DNA from: Tieghemiomyces parasiticus
Taxonomy: Eukaryota; Kickxellomycota; Dimargaritomycetes; Dimargaritales; Dimargaritaceae
DNA: 59,798 nt
Reading direction: 5' to 3'
Assembly (NCBI GenBank): GCA_027575765.1
Contig: JANBPT010000185.1
Location: forward strand, 1-59,798
Shown here: piece by piece, positions 11,301-21,714 of the stretch
How positions within the stretch are numbered: the stretch's first letter is position 1
Layout: every line of letters begins with the position of its first letter
Position numbers and translations under genes: made by a program
The notes under the pieces: model-generated
What the model was told of the DNA's origin: nothing
Database searches by the model: none
What the model saw: the letters and a program-made list of their open reading frames with translations, nothing else

Positions 11301-14091
11301 ACGTCTGCCCCTTTCAGGGCATTGGCTTCGGCCCTGATGGCGAATACGCTAGCTCTGCGATTATTATGTAGGGTCAATAAGTATCGCAACGAAGGTACGT
11401 ATTCCCGCTATGCTAACGGGTAGTCTAATCGGAATATGGAGGGTTCTGAGTTGGAGGGGCGAAATAGGACCTCACTTGGCTCCCTTCCCCAGCTTAGTGT
11501 TATTGGACTCCCGAAGGCAGGTATTCACATCCCAGGCTCGAATGATCCCTACCTTGTTTATTTCATTTTGTCTACTGCCTCCTTCCCCGATTGCTCAAGC
11601 AAGTACGCTCTGGGAAAACTGAAAAGGATCTACTGGCTGACGAGCCAGTCTCCGGCGCGGTCTTATTCGATTGAAGCCCTCTTTTCCTCCCCACAAGACT
11701 TGTTGGCGTGCTAAACGGCTCTAAGGCTCTCCTGGCCAATGGGTAAATAGCAGCACAGTAAGCCTACCGTCACAATAATTACAGCATCTCTGCTAACTCA
11801 TATTGTGGTGGTTACTAGAAACGTTTTCAATTCATGCAGATGACCTTGGGCAACGAGAAATACGCCGGTCCTGCCTTCAGCAGCTGATATTCGCATCCCC
11901 CCTCTATCCTAATAACCCCCCCCCTTAGGTTAGTATCTGGACTTCTCTATCTACCACCATTTCTTCCCTAGCTCGCTCTGAACCATCTACCCAAAGCTGG
12001 TAGGTGCAACTGATGGTCGATCCGGTCGCTCCCTCCCACGCAGTACGCTGATGCTACTAAGGATCTACTCACCCTCTCCAGAGGCGTGCCCTGTCGCCTA
12101 CTCTCTATGTATAGAGATATATATTTTTCGTTTTTGTTTCATCGCCCAGTTGGTATTTACCTGGTTGTGGCCATGCTAATCTGTACCCCTCTTCAGCTTA
12201 CCAACCGCCACGTACCTCCCTTAACAACGGGATTATGGATGCTATAAGTTGTCATTAGTTAAACTGTTACTTGCCTAGAGTCACCATCTGTGCCTTACAT
12301 GTGGCAGGAGGGGGAGGGGGTCACAATGTCGGATTAGCCCCTCCTTGCTCTCGAATCACGCAAAAACGGTAAATGTCGATGCGTTATAGACTAGTTCTAA
12401 ACATCAAAAAAAAACGGAACAGTGGGTAGAAAGAGTGTATATGTATGATTTACGAGGTAACAGGACGAGTGTTGGCTGATGCACTCCACTAGCACCCAAC
12501 CGAGCCCCATGTCCAAGTCAGAGTTTGTTATTTAAATATAATTGAGGGCCCGTCTTCCGGCCGGCGGGATCTCATCTCGTTCAAACTGACCACTCTGAGG
12601 GGGGATCATGTTGGGTTTACAGAGACCCAAACATTCCACTGTTCAATTTAACTATGTTTGGTTAAGGGTGTCCGAACGGACGGTGAGACGTTGCTTCTAG
12701 GCGTGAAAGGTGAAAATAGTCAGGAAGAGACTCGCCCTGTCTATATTTCCATGGCGGGTAAGTCACTGATACCAAAAAACCTTCGGATCATCTTCAACAC
12801 TAGCGCCATGTCGATCGCAATGTATGAAGGGCTCCGCGGCGCTGAATTTATCTGTATAATGAGCGGCGGAAGGTTCACAACCAGCGTATACCATTTGTAG
12901 TGATATCGCCTGACAGAGTATGTGGCATCAAGGCTACCAATATGTAATCCAGGAGGTGGGTGGGGCAGCAATGGGCTGGATTGGTTTGTATCTCGGTGGC
13001 TAACCTTCGTTCCGCAGCTACCCGGGAACGATTTCGTATGGCTACTAACACGGTGCGAATGCTTGCTCTATGGCACCTGGCCCTCAGGCAGACGTAGGGA
13101 GGCAAAAGTCTCGTCCTGCTTCTCCGAAGCTCTTAGCAATACACGGCAGCTGGGTCGTGTATCACACTTCGTAATCCACGGCCCATTGAACAGTCTACAC
13201 AACCATTTTTTTTCCCCTAGCAAGCCCCGATCATACCCCGGAATCCTACTCACCACTGTCCATCACTTGACCCTCACCAACCCTGTCCTGGACCCCTGGG
13301 TATCCTTGGCGCATGAACCGATCGCCTGATAAGTATACTCAGTACCCCAACACCTAATGTGGATGGCCATCTTTTGCGAATGTCTCACGTCTCCAGCACA
13401 AAGCATGAAGATATAGTGTAGCCGAAAATGCTGGCTATGCCGCCTTCTACCTGGTATTGGCGAGAACCAACATGCCAGGTCAGAGTCGAGTCTCGATACA
13501 CCTCAATTCAACCCCTTAGGCGTGTAAAGGGCTGTCAAATTTTCTCTACCTCGCTGTGGCGAAGCTGCCTTGTCACCAGTCTTCGCTGTGCATGGAGCAT
13601 GCGTGCAGTGCAAGGGCTGCGGCTACTGAAATTGTACCGCCGCGCCAGTGCACCTCTATACCCTACCCCAAAATTGCTCTAAAGTTTCAGTAACACATCT
13701 CGGATTCATACGCGTACCCGGCCAACCCTTCGACCTCGGAATGTCCTGATCGTGGAGAAAAAAAAATGTAGGGCGCGCGCGCAGATGTACTGGTCTCGCA
13801 TCGCCAGCCGCGGGCATCTTTGTCCGCCAGTCCTGTCGAGTTAGCCGCGCCATTCCGGACATTGTTGTAGATTCGAACCTACCCCGTAGAGATTTCATTG
13901 TCATCGGACCTTGATCAGTGGTATCCGTTCTCTAATCAACCCCCCGCTCCTCGACTGGCCCAATTTTACCTCTACCACCACCGTTACCCATCACAGATTC
14001 TGTTCCGTTGTTACATTCCCCCCTCTTCCGTCATTGTTGTCGCGCCCAGAGGGGCACCTATCTAATTCCTCAACGGGACACTCTCAGAACC
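8320..14091. other. 5.8-kb gene-free stretch before THO2
   Basis: Nothing in 8320-14091 could be supported as a gene. ORFs at 12658-12900 and 12922-13329 have no recognisable domain and no gene-like codon use. A short inverted repeat lies at 8651-8680 (CTACACA and TGTGTAG, 16-base loop). A pyrimidine-rich tract at about 8696-8775 resembles a promoter leader with no good ORF behind it. The last 170 bases before 14092 are CT-rich and probably form the THO2 leader. Confidence 0.5.
8396..8403 (-). promoter_or_regulatory. TATA box of the 94-aa surface protein gene
   Basis: TATAAATA on the minus strand lies about 77 bases upstream of the ATG, followed at once by a CACGCCCCT motif that could bind a C2H2 zinc-finger stress activator. 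The position suits a TATA-dependent, inducible promoter; the activator assignment is inference. Confidence 0.55.
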
Positions 14092-17000
14092 ATGTCCGCC
14101 CACGATGCGTCCAACGTGGCGTCGACACTGTACGCGCTGCTACTCGACGGCTGCCAGCGTCAGACACGTACCGTCGCGGAGACTGCGGAGGCCATCAGCG
14201 ATCTCCTCGACGCCGATCAAATCTCAGCCGACGCCAAGACCGAGGTCGGGTCAACTGCTGAGCCTACGACCTGCACGGGCCACGGATTCGACACGTGGAT
14301 TGACCTGACCTGGCTGTTGAGCGTACAAGGCGACGCCTGGCCAACGACACTTCCTGCCAAGGAACCGTCGGTAAACACCCCGTCTTCCCTGTCGACCAAC
14401 TTCGTACCGGGATTACCATCCAACCCCAAGTCCAGTGCCATCGCCTCGCCGTCTCCGGGTTCAGCTCGTACACCCCAACCGGCCGGCAACGCTGAGCAGG
14501 GACCGACGGCAACTCAGCTCCTCACTGACGTGACTAAGGCCCTCCTACATACACACCCGAACTTACCCAGAGAGCCACTGCTCGTACGGTGGGAGCCGGT
14601 TTTCCTCCAGTCGGTCGGTCTGGTACCCTCCGCGCCTATCTTCAACAAACGGATCATTCGCCTCAAAACCGAACGGTTGTACCGTCAAACCAAGTTCAAC
14701 CTTCTACGCGAGGAATCCGAGGGGTTCTCCAGGTTGATTGAGGTGGTCGTGAGCGCGGCTGAGGTTACCGACCGGGACACGGCGCTCATTGACCTCCGGC
14801 GGTCCGCAGCTGTCTTGCGGGCCCGGCTTGACATCCTCACGGGATACTTTTCCCTGGATCCCAACCGCGTCCTTTCCCTGATCCTCGATGTCTTCCAAGA
14901 GACCGTGTGCGACCACTATCCGTTTTTCCTCGAGGTGTTACGCCAGTCTACCGTTGTCGGGTTACAAGGCACAGCGGAAGACGAGGATGACGCCCAGCCG
15001 CCGATCCAGGAAACAGCCCCTCACTCCATCCGACTGCAGCGTGGAAGCCCGCGGCTTGGAGAGGCACTCGCCTTCCAATTCGCTTTTACCGGGTCCCCGA
15101 CATTGGACCAGGGTGATTCAAAGGACACCGTTGCCTCGGAGATCGGCGGACTCTACCGCATGGCTGCCCTCCTACTCCACAACGGCCTGGTCCGTATCGC
15201 CGACCTCTATCCGTACCTTACCCCGAGCGACGCCGAGCAGCGCAAGTCTTACGACACTTTTACGGAGACGATGAGCCGGGCCGCGGGCCAGACGTCGTCG
15301 AGCTCCCTCGCTGACATGCCGTCGCTGGACGACCTCGAATCCGGCCGGGCTGTCCTCCCTGGTTCCCGTTCGTCTGGCCCGGCTGCTCCAACCGCCACGA
15401 CCACTGGAGAAGCCGCCATCGCCGCCATCGAGCCTGTCTCCGGTCCGGACCCGGACCAGAAACCACGTCTCTTGGCTGCCCTCCTCGAAGTGGGTGAGTT
15501 GCCTCTGGCCCTTGATTTTCTGGGCCGCTTCCCGCGGATCGCCGCCGGCCAGCCGGCCATTCAGGATGCCCTCAACCGTTGCCTCCGTGCCATGGTCGAG
15601 CCCACCTACCGATCTGCTTTCCCGGACGCCCCGCAGCCCGATCAGGGTAGCGTTCCACAGAGTTTCTACCGCGACTGGACTCGGAACATACCGGGCGTTC
15701 CCACCGAGGGTACCGCCATGGATGTGGATGGGGACCCGCTGGATTTTGACGCCCCCACACCTGGTGACCCCCTCCTGGCCACCCTTTGGCCCTGGCTCGG
15801 GTACTGTGGTCTGGGTCTGGCCCGAGACCCGGCCCTGCTCACCCAGTTGTGCCGTCTGGGCTCCCAGCGTCTGGCCTATGCCATCGATAGTTTGGCCGCC
15901 GACACTAACCTCGCGGCTGACCCCGTCTTCCTCGACTGGCAGCAGTGGGCCCGCGAGTACCTCCTACCGAACCTGTCTCTGATCACCGAAGCCACGGACC
16001 TGCTCGCTGAGGCCTGGCGGTTCCTATTCCAGTTTCCCGTCACGGCGCGCTACGGCATGTATGGCGAGTGGAAGAATACCTCCTACCCGCGTTACCCAGA
16101 ACTGAAGGTCGTCTCGACTCGCGTCATCAGTGAGACGCGGGCGGCCCTGCGCCGGCTGAGCACCAAGACAGTCAAGGCGATCGGCCGCCAGCTGGCCCGG
16201 ATCTCCGACGCCAACCCCACCTTGGTGTTTACCATCGCCTTGGACCAAGTCCAGGCTTACGACAATTTGATCGCCCCGCTGGTGGAGGCCTGCGAGTACC
16301 TGTCGGCCTTCAGCTTCGACGTTCTCTGCTTCGCTCTGATGGACGCGATCGCTAACCCGCTTAAACCCCGGCTCAAACCCGACGGCACCAACGTGGCCGC
16401 TTGGCTTCGCAGCCTGGCCATGTTTGCGGCGACCCTTGCCCGCCTGTACCCGGACTTTGACCTCAACATGTTTATGCAGTTGACCCTCCATAATTTCCGC
16501 CGTGGCCGGCTCACCGACTTGGTGTTGGTGACCGACCTAGTCACCAAGATGACCGGGATCGAACTCTTGCCCGCGGTGGGCAACGCGCACCAGCTGCAGA
16601 TGCTGGCCGGTGGTAACTTATTGATCCAGGAGGCCCTCACTCCACTGCCCAGCGATGAGATTTTTGCCTCCCGTGCCAGCCCCCGGTCCATCGCCCGCCT
16701 GATCACCACCCTTCAACAGGACGCCACCCGCGCCATCCTGACCTCCCACTCGACTGCCAGCGCCCCAGCCGCCCCGCTGACCGCCGAGGAAATCGCCACC
16801 ATGCGCTGGACCTGCCGTCCGTCCCTCCTCTCGGCCCTCCTGGTGCTCCTGGCCCAGACCCGCCGCGGGATCGTGTTCCAGTATGACGCCGCCCAGTTCC
16901 CGGCCAAGCTGCTGTCCCATTTCTACGACCAGACCAAGGAGAGTCTGCAGCAGGTGGAATACATGGCCCGGCTCAACCTGCCGGCCAACGAGTACGTCCG

Positions 17001-20000
17001 TGCCCTGCCCAGCCTATACGAGCTATGCTGCGATTACAGTGTGGAGCCTGAGGTAGCCTGGCAGCTGATCCGCCCCGTCCTGCGTCACCTCTACCAGACT
17101 TACCTAGGTCAGGAAACGCAGCCGACCGAGGATGAATCCGCCCCGTCGGCCGAGGCCGGTGCTGTCGCGAACGGTTCGGCCGAAGTCTCCACCCCCGCTT
17201 CCCCTATCGCCACAGCTAGCGCCACTCCCCCTGAAGCTGGAAGTACGGAGGACCCCGTTGACGTTTGGCTCCCTTTCTGCGTCCCGCTCTTCAACCAGGT
17301 CCAGGAGATTTTGCCAACCTCCATCTGGCAGCGGTTGACGCCCCGCTTCTACGTGACTTTTTGGCGCCTGGGCCTCGACGACATTTACGTGCCCCGGGAG
17401 CGGTACGTGGAGACGGCCGCTCGGCTCCGCCAGCGGGCCCACGCCCTAACCACACCATCGGCTTCGTCGTTGGGCGCATCTGGCCAAGGCGGATATTATG
17501 CCAGTCCCGGCACGCGCCGCCCCCCGGTTTCCTCGAGCAGCCAGCGCCAGGCTGAAAAACTGCGCGCCACCGCTGACCAACTCCCCCGGGAGGCCGAGCG
17601 CCAGGTGACCCTCGTCGAACGTAACCTGGCTCAGGCCCGCCGCGAGAGCCCACACTGGTTCACCGGGGACCAAGAGGTGGAGAAGCGGTACGACCTGGTC
17701 GAGGAGCTGTACCAGTCCTGTCTGCTGCCCCGAGTCCTCAACTCGGCTAACGACGCGACCTTCTGCGCGCAGTGGATCCAGCTCATGCACCAGTGGGGGA
17801 CGCCCAACTTTTGGACCCTCCAGGCCTACAATGTCATCTTCAAGGACATCACCGGGGTCTTGTTCTCGTGCACTGAGATGGAATCTCATTTCTTTGGCCA
17901 ATTCCTGGATGACTGCCTCGCTGTCTTCATCCGCTGGTACCAGGACGTCGATCAGTTCGAGCGGGAGGCTCGCGGCCGGCGGATTGTTGATGAGGCCAAG
18001 TATGCCAAGGCTAATTCAGTAACGGCTAGCGATGGGAAAGAGACGGGAGCCCAGAAGTGGGCGCGGAAGATCGCTGCCGAATCGTCGGATAGCGACAGCG
18101 AAGACGGTGAAGAGAAGGTGGAGAGCGAGGGAGACGACGAGGAGGGCGCCATGCCCGAGACCAAGGACCAGCTCAAGAGCGACCCGGCACCTGTACCTAA
18201 ACCTGAGTCTGAAGCTATCCCCGAGGATGACGGGGTGCGTTACCTTCCCGGGTTCCGTCTAACCTGGCCGTCTGGTCCACACCGCCTCGAGAACGAGACC
18301 GCTCTGAAGGGCGACCAGCTGATGCCGCACCATACCTTCCTCACCGTGCTCAAGCGCTGGCATCAGCTACTGAACGCCAATTTCATCGCCGCCCTGGATT
18401 CCACGGACTACATACACCGTCGCAACGCCATCCTCGTCCTATCTAGAATTCAGAACCGCTACCCATTCATCGCCGAGTTTGGCGAAACCCTCGCTAACAA
18501 GGTCGACGCCATCTTCGCCGCCGAGGCTCGTGAGGACCTGAAGATTCTGACTCTAGGCTACAAGGCCGTGCTCAAGAAACACAGCCCGCGCTGGGTCCCA
18601 TTCCAACTCTTCCTGAAGGGCAAGACTGCCGCCGCACCTTCTCCCGTCCCAATGGCAAAGAGCCTCTCGGCGACGGCACCAGCTTTCCGCCCAGGCCGAC
18701 TAGCACCCGCCGCCACCGCTCCCGCTTCGGCTCGATTGTCACCATCGGCGGTCGTCACTGGTCCTAGCACCCGGGATTCCACGTCTAATAACCTTCCGGC
18801 GGCCCGCCAGGATCGCAGCCAGGCGCCGTCGCCCCGGGTTGCCTTGGGGCCCATCGGTGCGAGTGTCCTTGCCGTGGAGGCCGCCCCTAAAGCGAAAGCG
18901 AGCCGTGACGGCTCGGCAGATTCGACACCCCGCTCTGACAACGGCCGTAGTAATCGCGGCCGAGAGCCCCGTGATCGAAAGGCCACCTCGGACGCCTCCA
19001 TTTCCACCGGAGCCGCCTCCACTCACCCTCGCGAGCGTGGCCGAGATGCCCGTGAGCCTCGCGATTCCGACCGTGGGGGTCGAGGTGAGCGCGAAAGTAG
19101 TCGCGCCCAGGAGCGTGGCAGCCAACGCCGGGCTGACGAGCAACCGGCCAAGCTTGACCGTCAACGCAGTGGCCGGACCACGCCCAACCCCCTGACAAGT
19201 CGGGTCTCGGCCCCCGCGTCCCGCCAGAGTTCACGAGAACGCCCCTCTAATGACAGGGACGAATCGGCTGCCCCACCACCGGAGAAACGCGTCCGCACTG
19301 AGCGCAGTTCCGATGGGATTCGGTCCCCGACCCAGCCGCGCACCACAGCCAGCCAGGCTCGTTCCTCAAATGAAGCGGACGAGGAGAGCCACCGGTCCAG
19401 CCGTCGTACCGCTGACCTAACGCCGTCCACCCAAGGGGGGCGACGCGGACGGGACCGCGAGCGTGAAGCCGAGCGTGAATCGGCTGAGAAAGCCGAGACG
19501 AATTCGGAAGGCCCCGTCTCTAGACACGGACGCAAGGAACGTGGATCACGGGCGAGTAAAGACGAGTCCGACCGCAAGGGCAGAGACCGTAAACGGAAGA
19601 ACGACGAAGGCGCCGGTTCAGGTGCCCCGGAGGACAAGCGATTACGGTCGGACGACGTCGAACCTGCCAGATCGCCATCTAGTACTAGCCACGACAGAAG
19701 TAGTCGCGCCCGTGAAGGTCGCGGTCGTGACCAGGGCTCACAGCCGTCCAAAGCCGCCAACACGGAACAGCCGTCCAACGTCGGCGTTTCCCAACTGAGC
19801 ATCGTTAATTCTTCCGGAAACAACAGCCCCATAACGTCCTCGTTTAAGACTACTACCCGGGGTGGTGGCGGCGGTGCGAGTAGCGGCCGCCGTGACGGGT
19901 CCGGCCGCCAAGGTGCTGGCGAAGGGAGCGTCGGTGGTACTCTTATGTCACCGACAGGGTCACGACAGTCGACATCCCAGCGGTCAAAGGACTTAACCAC

Positions 20001-20265
20001 CCGTGATCGCGTCCCACCACAAGCGGCACCGATGCCGTCTCAGAGCGAAGTGTTCGGGGGCCATCAGCAACAGGCCCGCAACGGCAGCGGCCAGCGTAGG
20101 GGCCGGGGTGATCATCGTAACCCGAACAACTTGGCACTGCCTACCCCGTCTCTGGCGCCGGTCGCCAACGCGACCTCATCCCAGGGGAGAACCGCTGGCG
20201 GCAGCGAATCTCGCCGAGATGATGGTGGTGGTGGCCGTAGACGTCAGGGGAACCGCCGCGGGTAG
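14092..20265 (+). CDS. THO2: THO complex subunit 2 (THO2/THOC2), 2057 aa
   Basis: THO2 is the large scaffold of the nuclear THO/TREX complex, which couples transcription to mRNA packaging and export and limits R-loops. The frame is open from a TTG 84 bases upstream, but the first ATG is at 14092 (context accATGt). The THOC2 core is clear: YGMYGEWKN near residue 654, then IGRQLARISDANP, QVQAYDNLIAPLVEA and AWLRSLA, the most conserved block of the family. The helical segment beginning TCRPSLLSAL follows at about 905, and the C-terminal Tho2 region (about 1390-1510) includes HRRNAILVLSRI. An acidic Ser/Glu stretch lies near 1325-1360. From about 1520 to the end the protein is disordered and rich in Arg, Ser, Asp and Gly, ending in Gly/Arg repeats; such tails bind RNA in animal and yeast THO2. 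The gene is one uninterrupted exon. Confidence 0.95.
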   Translation: MSAHDASNVASTLYALLLDGCQRQTRTVAETAEAISDLLDADQISADAKTEVGSTAEPTTCTGHGFDTWIDLTWLLSVQGDAWPTTLPAKEPSVNTPSSLSTNFVPGLPSNPKSSAIASPSPGSARTPQPAGNAEQGPTATQLLTDVTKALLHTHPNLPREPLLVRWEPVFLQSVGLVPSAPIFNKRIIRLKTERLYRQTKFNLLREESEGFSRLIEVVVSAAEVTDRDTALIDLRRSAAVLRARLDILTGYFSLDPNRVLSLILDVFQETVCDHYPFFLEVLRQSTVVGLQGTAEDEDDAQPPIQETAPHSIRLQRGSPRLGEALAFQFAFTGSPTLDQGDSKDTVASEIGGLYRMAALLLHNGLVRIADLYPYLTPSDAEQRKSYDTFTETMSRAAGQTSSSSLADMPSLDDLESGRAVLPGSRSSGPAAPTATTTGEAAIAAIEPVSGPDPDQKPRLLAALLEVGELPLALDFLGRFPRIAAGQPAIQDALNRCLRAMVEPTYRSAFPDAPQPDQGSVPQSFYRDWTRNIPGVPTEGTAMDVDGDPLDFDAPTPGDPLLATLWPWLGYCGLGLARDPALLTQLCRLGSQRLAYAIDSLAADTNLAADPVFLDWQQWAREYLLPNLSLITEATDLLAEAWRFLFQFPVTARYGMYGEWKNTSYPRYPELKVVSTRVISETRAALRRLSTKTVKAIGRQLARISDANPTLVFTIALDQVQAYDNLIAPLVEACEYLSAFSFDVLCFALMDAIANPLKPRLKPDGTNVAAWLRSLAMFAATLARLYPDFDLNMFMQLTLHNFRRGRLTDLVLVTDLVTKMTGIELLPAVGNAHQLQMLAGGNLLIQEALTPLPSDEIFASRASPRSIARLITTLQQDATRAILTSHSTASAPAAPLTAEEIATMRWTCRPSLLSALLVLLAQTRRGIVFQYDAAQFPAKLLSHFYDQTKESLQQVEYMARLNLPANEYVRALPSLYELCCDYSVEPEVAWQLIRPVLRHLYQTYLGQETQPTEDESAPSAEAGAVANGSAEVSTPASPIATASATPPEAGSTEDPVDVWLPFCVPLFNQVQEILPTSIWQRLTPRFYVTFWRLGLDDIYVPRERYVETAARLRQRAHALTTPSASSLGASGQGGYYASPGTRRPPVSSSSQRQAEKLRATADQLPREAERQVTLVERNLAQARRESPHWFTGDQEVEKRYDLVEELYQSCLLPRVLNSANDATFCAQWIQLMHQWGTPNFWTLQAYNVIFKDITGVLFSCTEMESHFFGQFLDDCLAVFIRWYQDVDQFEREARGRRIVDEAKYAKANSVTASDGKETGAQKWARKIAAESSDSDSEDGEEKVESEGDDEEGAMPETKDQLKSDPAPVPKPESEAIPEDDGVRYLPGFRLTWPSGPHRLENETALKGDQLMPHHTFLTVLKRWHQLLNANFIAALDSTDYIHRRNAILVLSRIQNRYPFIAEFGETLANKVDAIFAAEAREDLKILTLGYKAVLKKHSPRWVPFQLFLKGKTAAAPSPVPMAKSLSATAPAFRPGRLAPAATAPASARLSPSAVVTGPSTRDSTSNNLPAARQDRSQAPSPRVALGPIGASVLAVEAAPKAKASRDGSADSTPRSDNGRSNRGREPRDRKATSDASISTGAASTHPRERGRDAREPRDSDRGGRGERESSRAQERGSQRRADEQPAKLDRQRSGRTTPNPLTSRVSAPASRQSSRERPSNDRDESAAPPPEKRVRTERSSDGIRSPTQPRTTASQARSSNEADEESHRSSRRTADLTPSTQGGRRGRDREREAERESAEKAETNSEGPVSRHGRKERGSRASKDESDRKGRDRKRKNDEGAGSGAPEDKRLRSDDVEPARSPSSTSHDRSSRAREGRGRDQGSQPSKAANTEQPSNVGVSQLSIVNSSGNNSPITSSFKTTTRGGGGGASSGRRDGSGRQGAGEGSVGGTLMSPTGSRQSTSQRSKDLTTRDRVPPQAAPMPSQSEVFGGHQQQARNGSGQRRGRGDHRNPNNLALPTPSLAPVANATSSQGRTAGGSESRRDDGGGGRRRQGNRRG

Positions 20266-21714
20266 CCCGTCTACTGACCATCCAATCTTATCATGTCTAT
20301 CCAGTTGTTGTTTTTTCCAGATACATTATTTTACGACTTTTGTTCCTTTCATGCACTATTTGTGAAACTCTAACGGGCCATCCAGCTTGGCCAATTTGAA
20401 AAATGGTTTCCATATCACCTCCCACCAGATAAATCGTACTACAGAGAGGGTCCGGAATTTATTTCCCACCGCGAATCCGACGGATACCGTGCTACCCACG
20501 CATTCGATGCAGGCCTCTGTTATCGGGGTTTGAGGTGGGAATCATCGCCCCGTTCATCGTGGTGCACTTAAATGGATAGGACCCTAAAGGATCTGCGTTC
20601 CGCTGGGGGTATTTACTACCCACGGTCGGGGTGTGCCCCGCAGGAGTCGGCATTGCGATTGCAGGTCCCTTAAGATGCAGAAACCTTTGGTGCCACCAGT
20701 TCTACAGACTTAGAAATGGGCCCAATCAGTTACAGTCCTGACTGGCTCGACACAGCAAAGCCTAGGGGTCGTTGAATGAATGTGACCAATCTGCGTGAAT
20801 AGATTAGCCGAATGGTCAGCACCTCCTCCTCGTCTGTGGGATCGTTTTCAGACCCTACAACTGACCTGTGTCTCGAGTCAATTAGGTAGGCGGAGGCCCA
20901 CCCCTCGCCTGGGGCAACGCTACCATCCCCAGCTAGACCAGGTGTCAACGAGGAAAGGGAAGGGGTGTTGTTTGCTGCTTATTCCTGCGAATAGGCGTTA
21001 AATTAAGAAGACTTCGAGGAACCTAGTGTGCACAGGCGCGGATGACCAGGGGGGAGACACATGTAGACCGGATTGAAGCATGAGGTTTGGTCACCTGTTA
21101 GTAGCCCACACCGATAGATGGGGTATATTCGCTTATGATTGGCACCGCCGAACAGCGAGTAAGCCCCTTTCGACCTCTTATCTTCGCTCCAGAGTGGCTG
21201 GACGTCCGCAACAAGGTGACCAGGATGAAAGGTGAGTGGCCAGTGACACCTGTCTATGAATGGCCCGACTGCTCTTCGCCTTGTCCTTGCCCCTGCCCCT
21301 TTCTGCCGTCCATATGTGTGTCTGCCGCCGGTCTTAAAGGGTCTCATCACATGTCCCTTGTAGCCTTGGGGTCCAGCTACGCAACCTCCGTTCCCTCCTA
21401 CCGCAGGATATATAAATCTGCCAAGTCGCAGCATCGGCGACTCTTCCACCCGGTAGCACTGGCATAATGTTCATATATTTACCTAGCTTAATCATCACCG
21501 ACAGACCATATTTTTTTAAAAAAGTATCCCGCTGAATAATCACCTTTCTCCTCCCTGACCATCTCCAGCTGCCAAGCTCTTGAGCTTCTCTACCCATCAC
21601 CAGGCTCACTCGCCCTAGAACTTCGTCGGTGACCTGCTTCTCCACCTCTTACACGTTGGTTTCCAAACCACACCCTAAAGGAACCTGTACCGTTTAATTA
21701 TATAGCACGACAGC
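20266..21714. other. intergenic region, THO2 to acyl-CoA synthetase
   Basis: It holds the THO2 3' end (a T-rich stretch at about 20306-20345) and the promoter of the synthetase gene. No ORF is convincing. A T-rich/A-rich patch with a short TTTTTTTAAAAAA run sits near 21512-21523, about 190 bases upstream of the synthetase start. Confidence 0.5.

Noticed and set aside
12658..13329. ORFs of 80 and 135 codons in the gene-poor tract
   Set aside because: No domain, mixed codon use, no leader. A GTAAGT at about 12759 and a T-rich acceptor near 13203-13220 can be joined, but the frame stops after a few codons.
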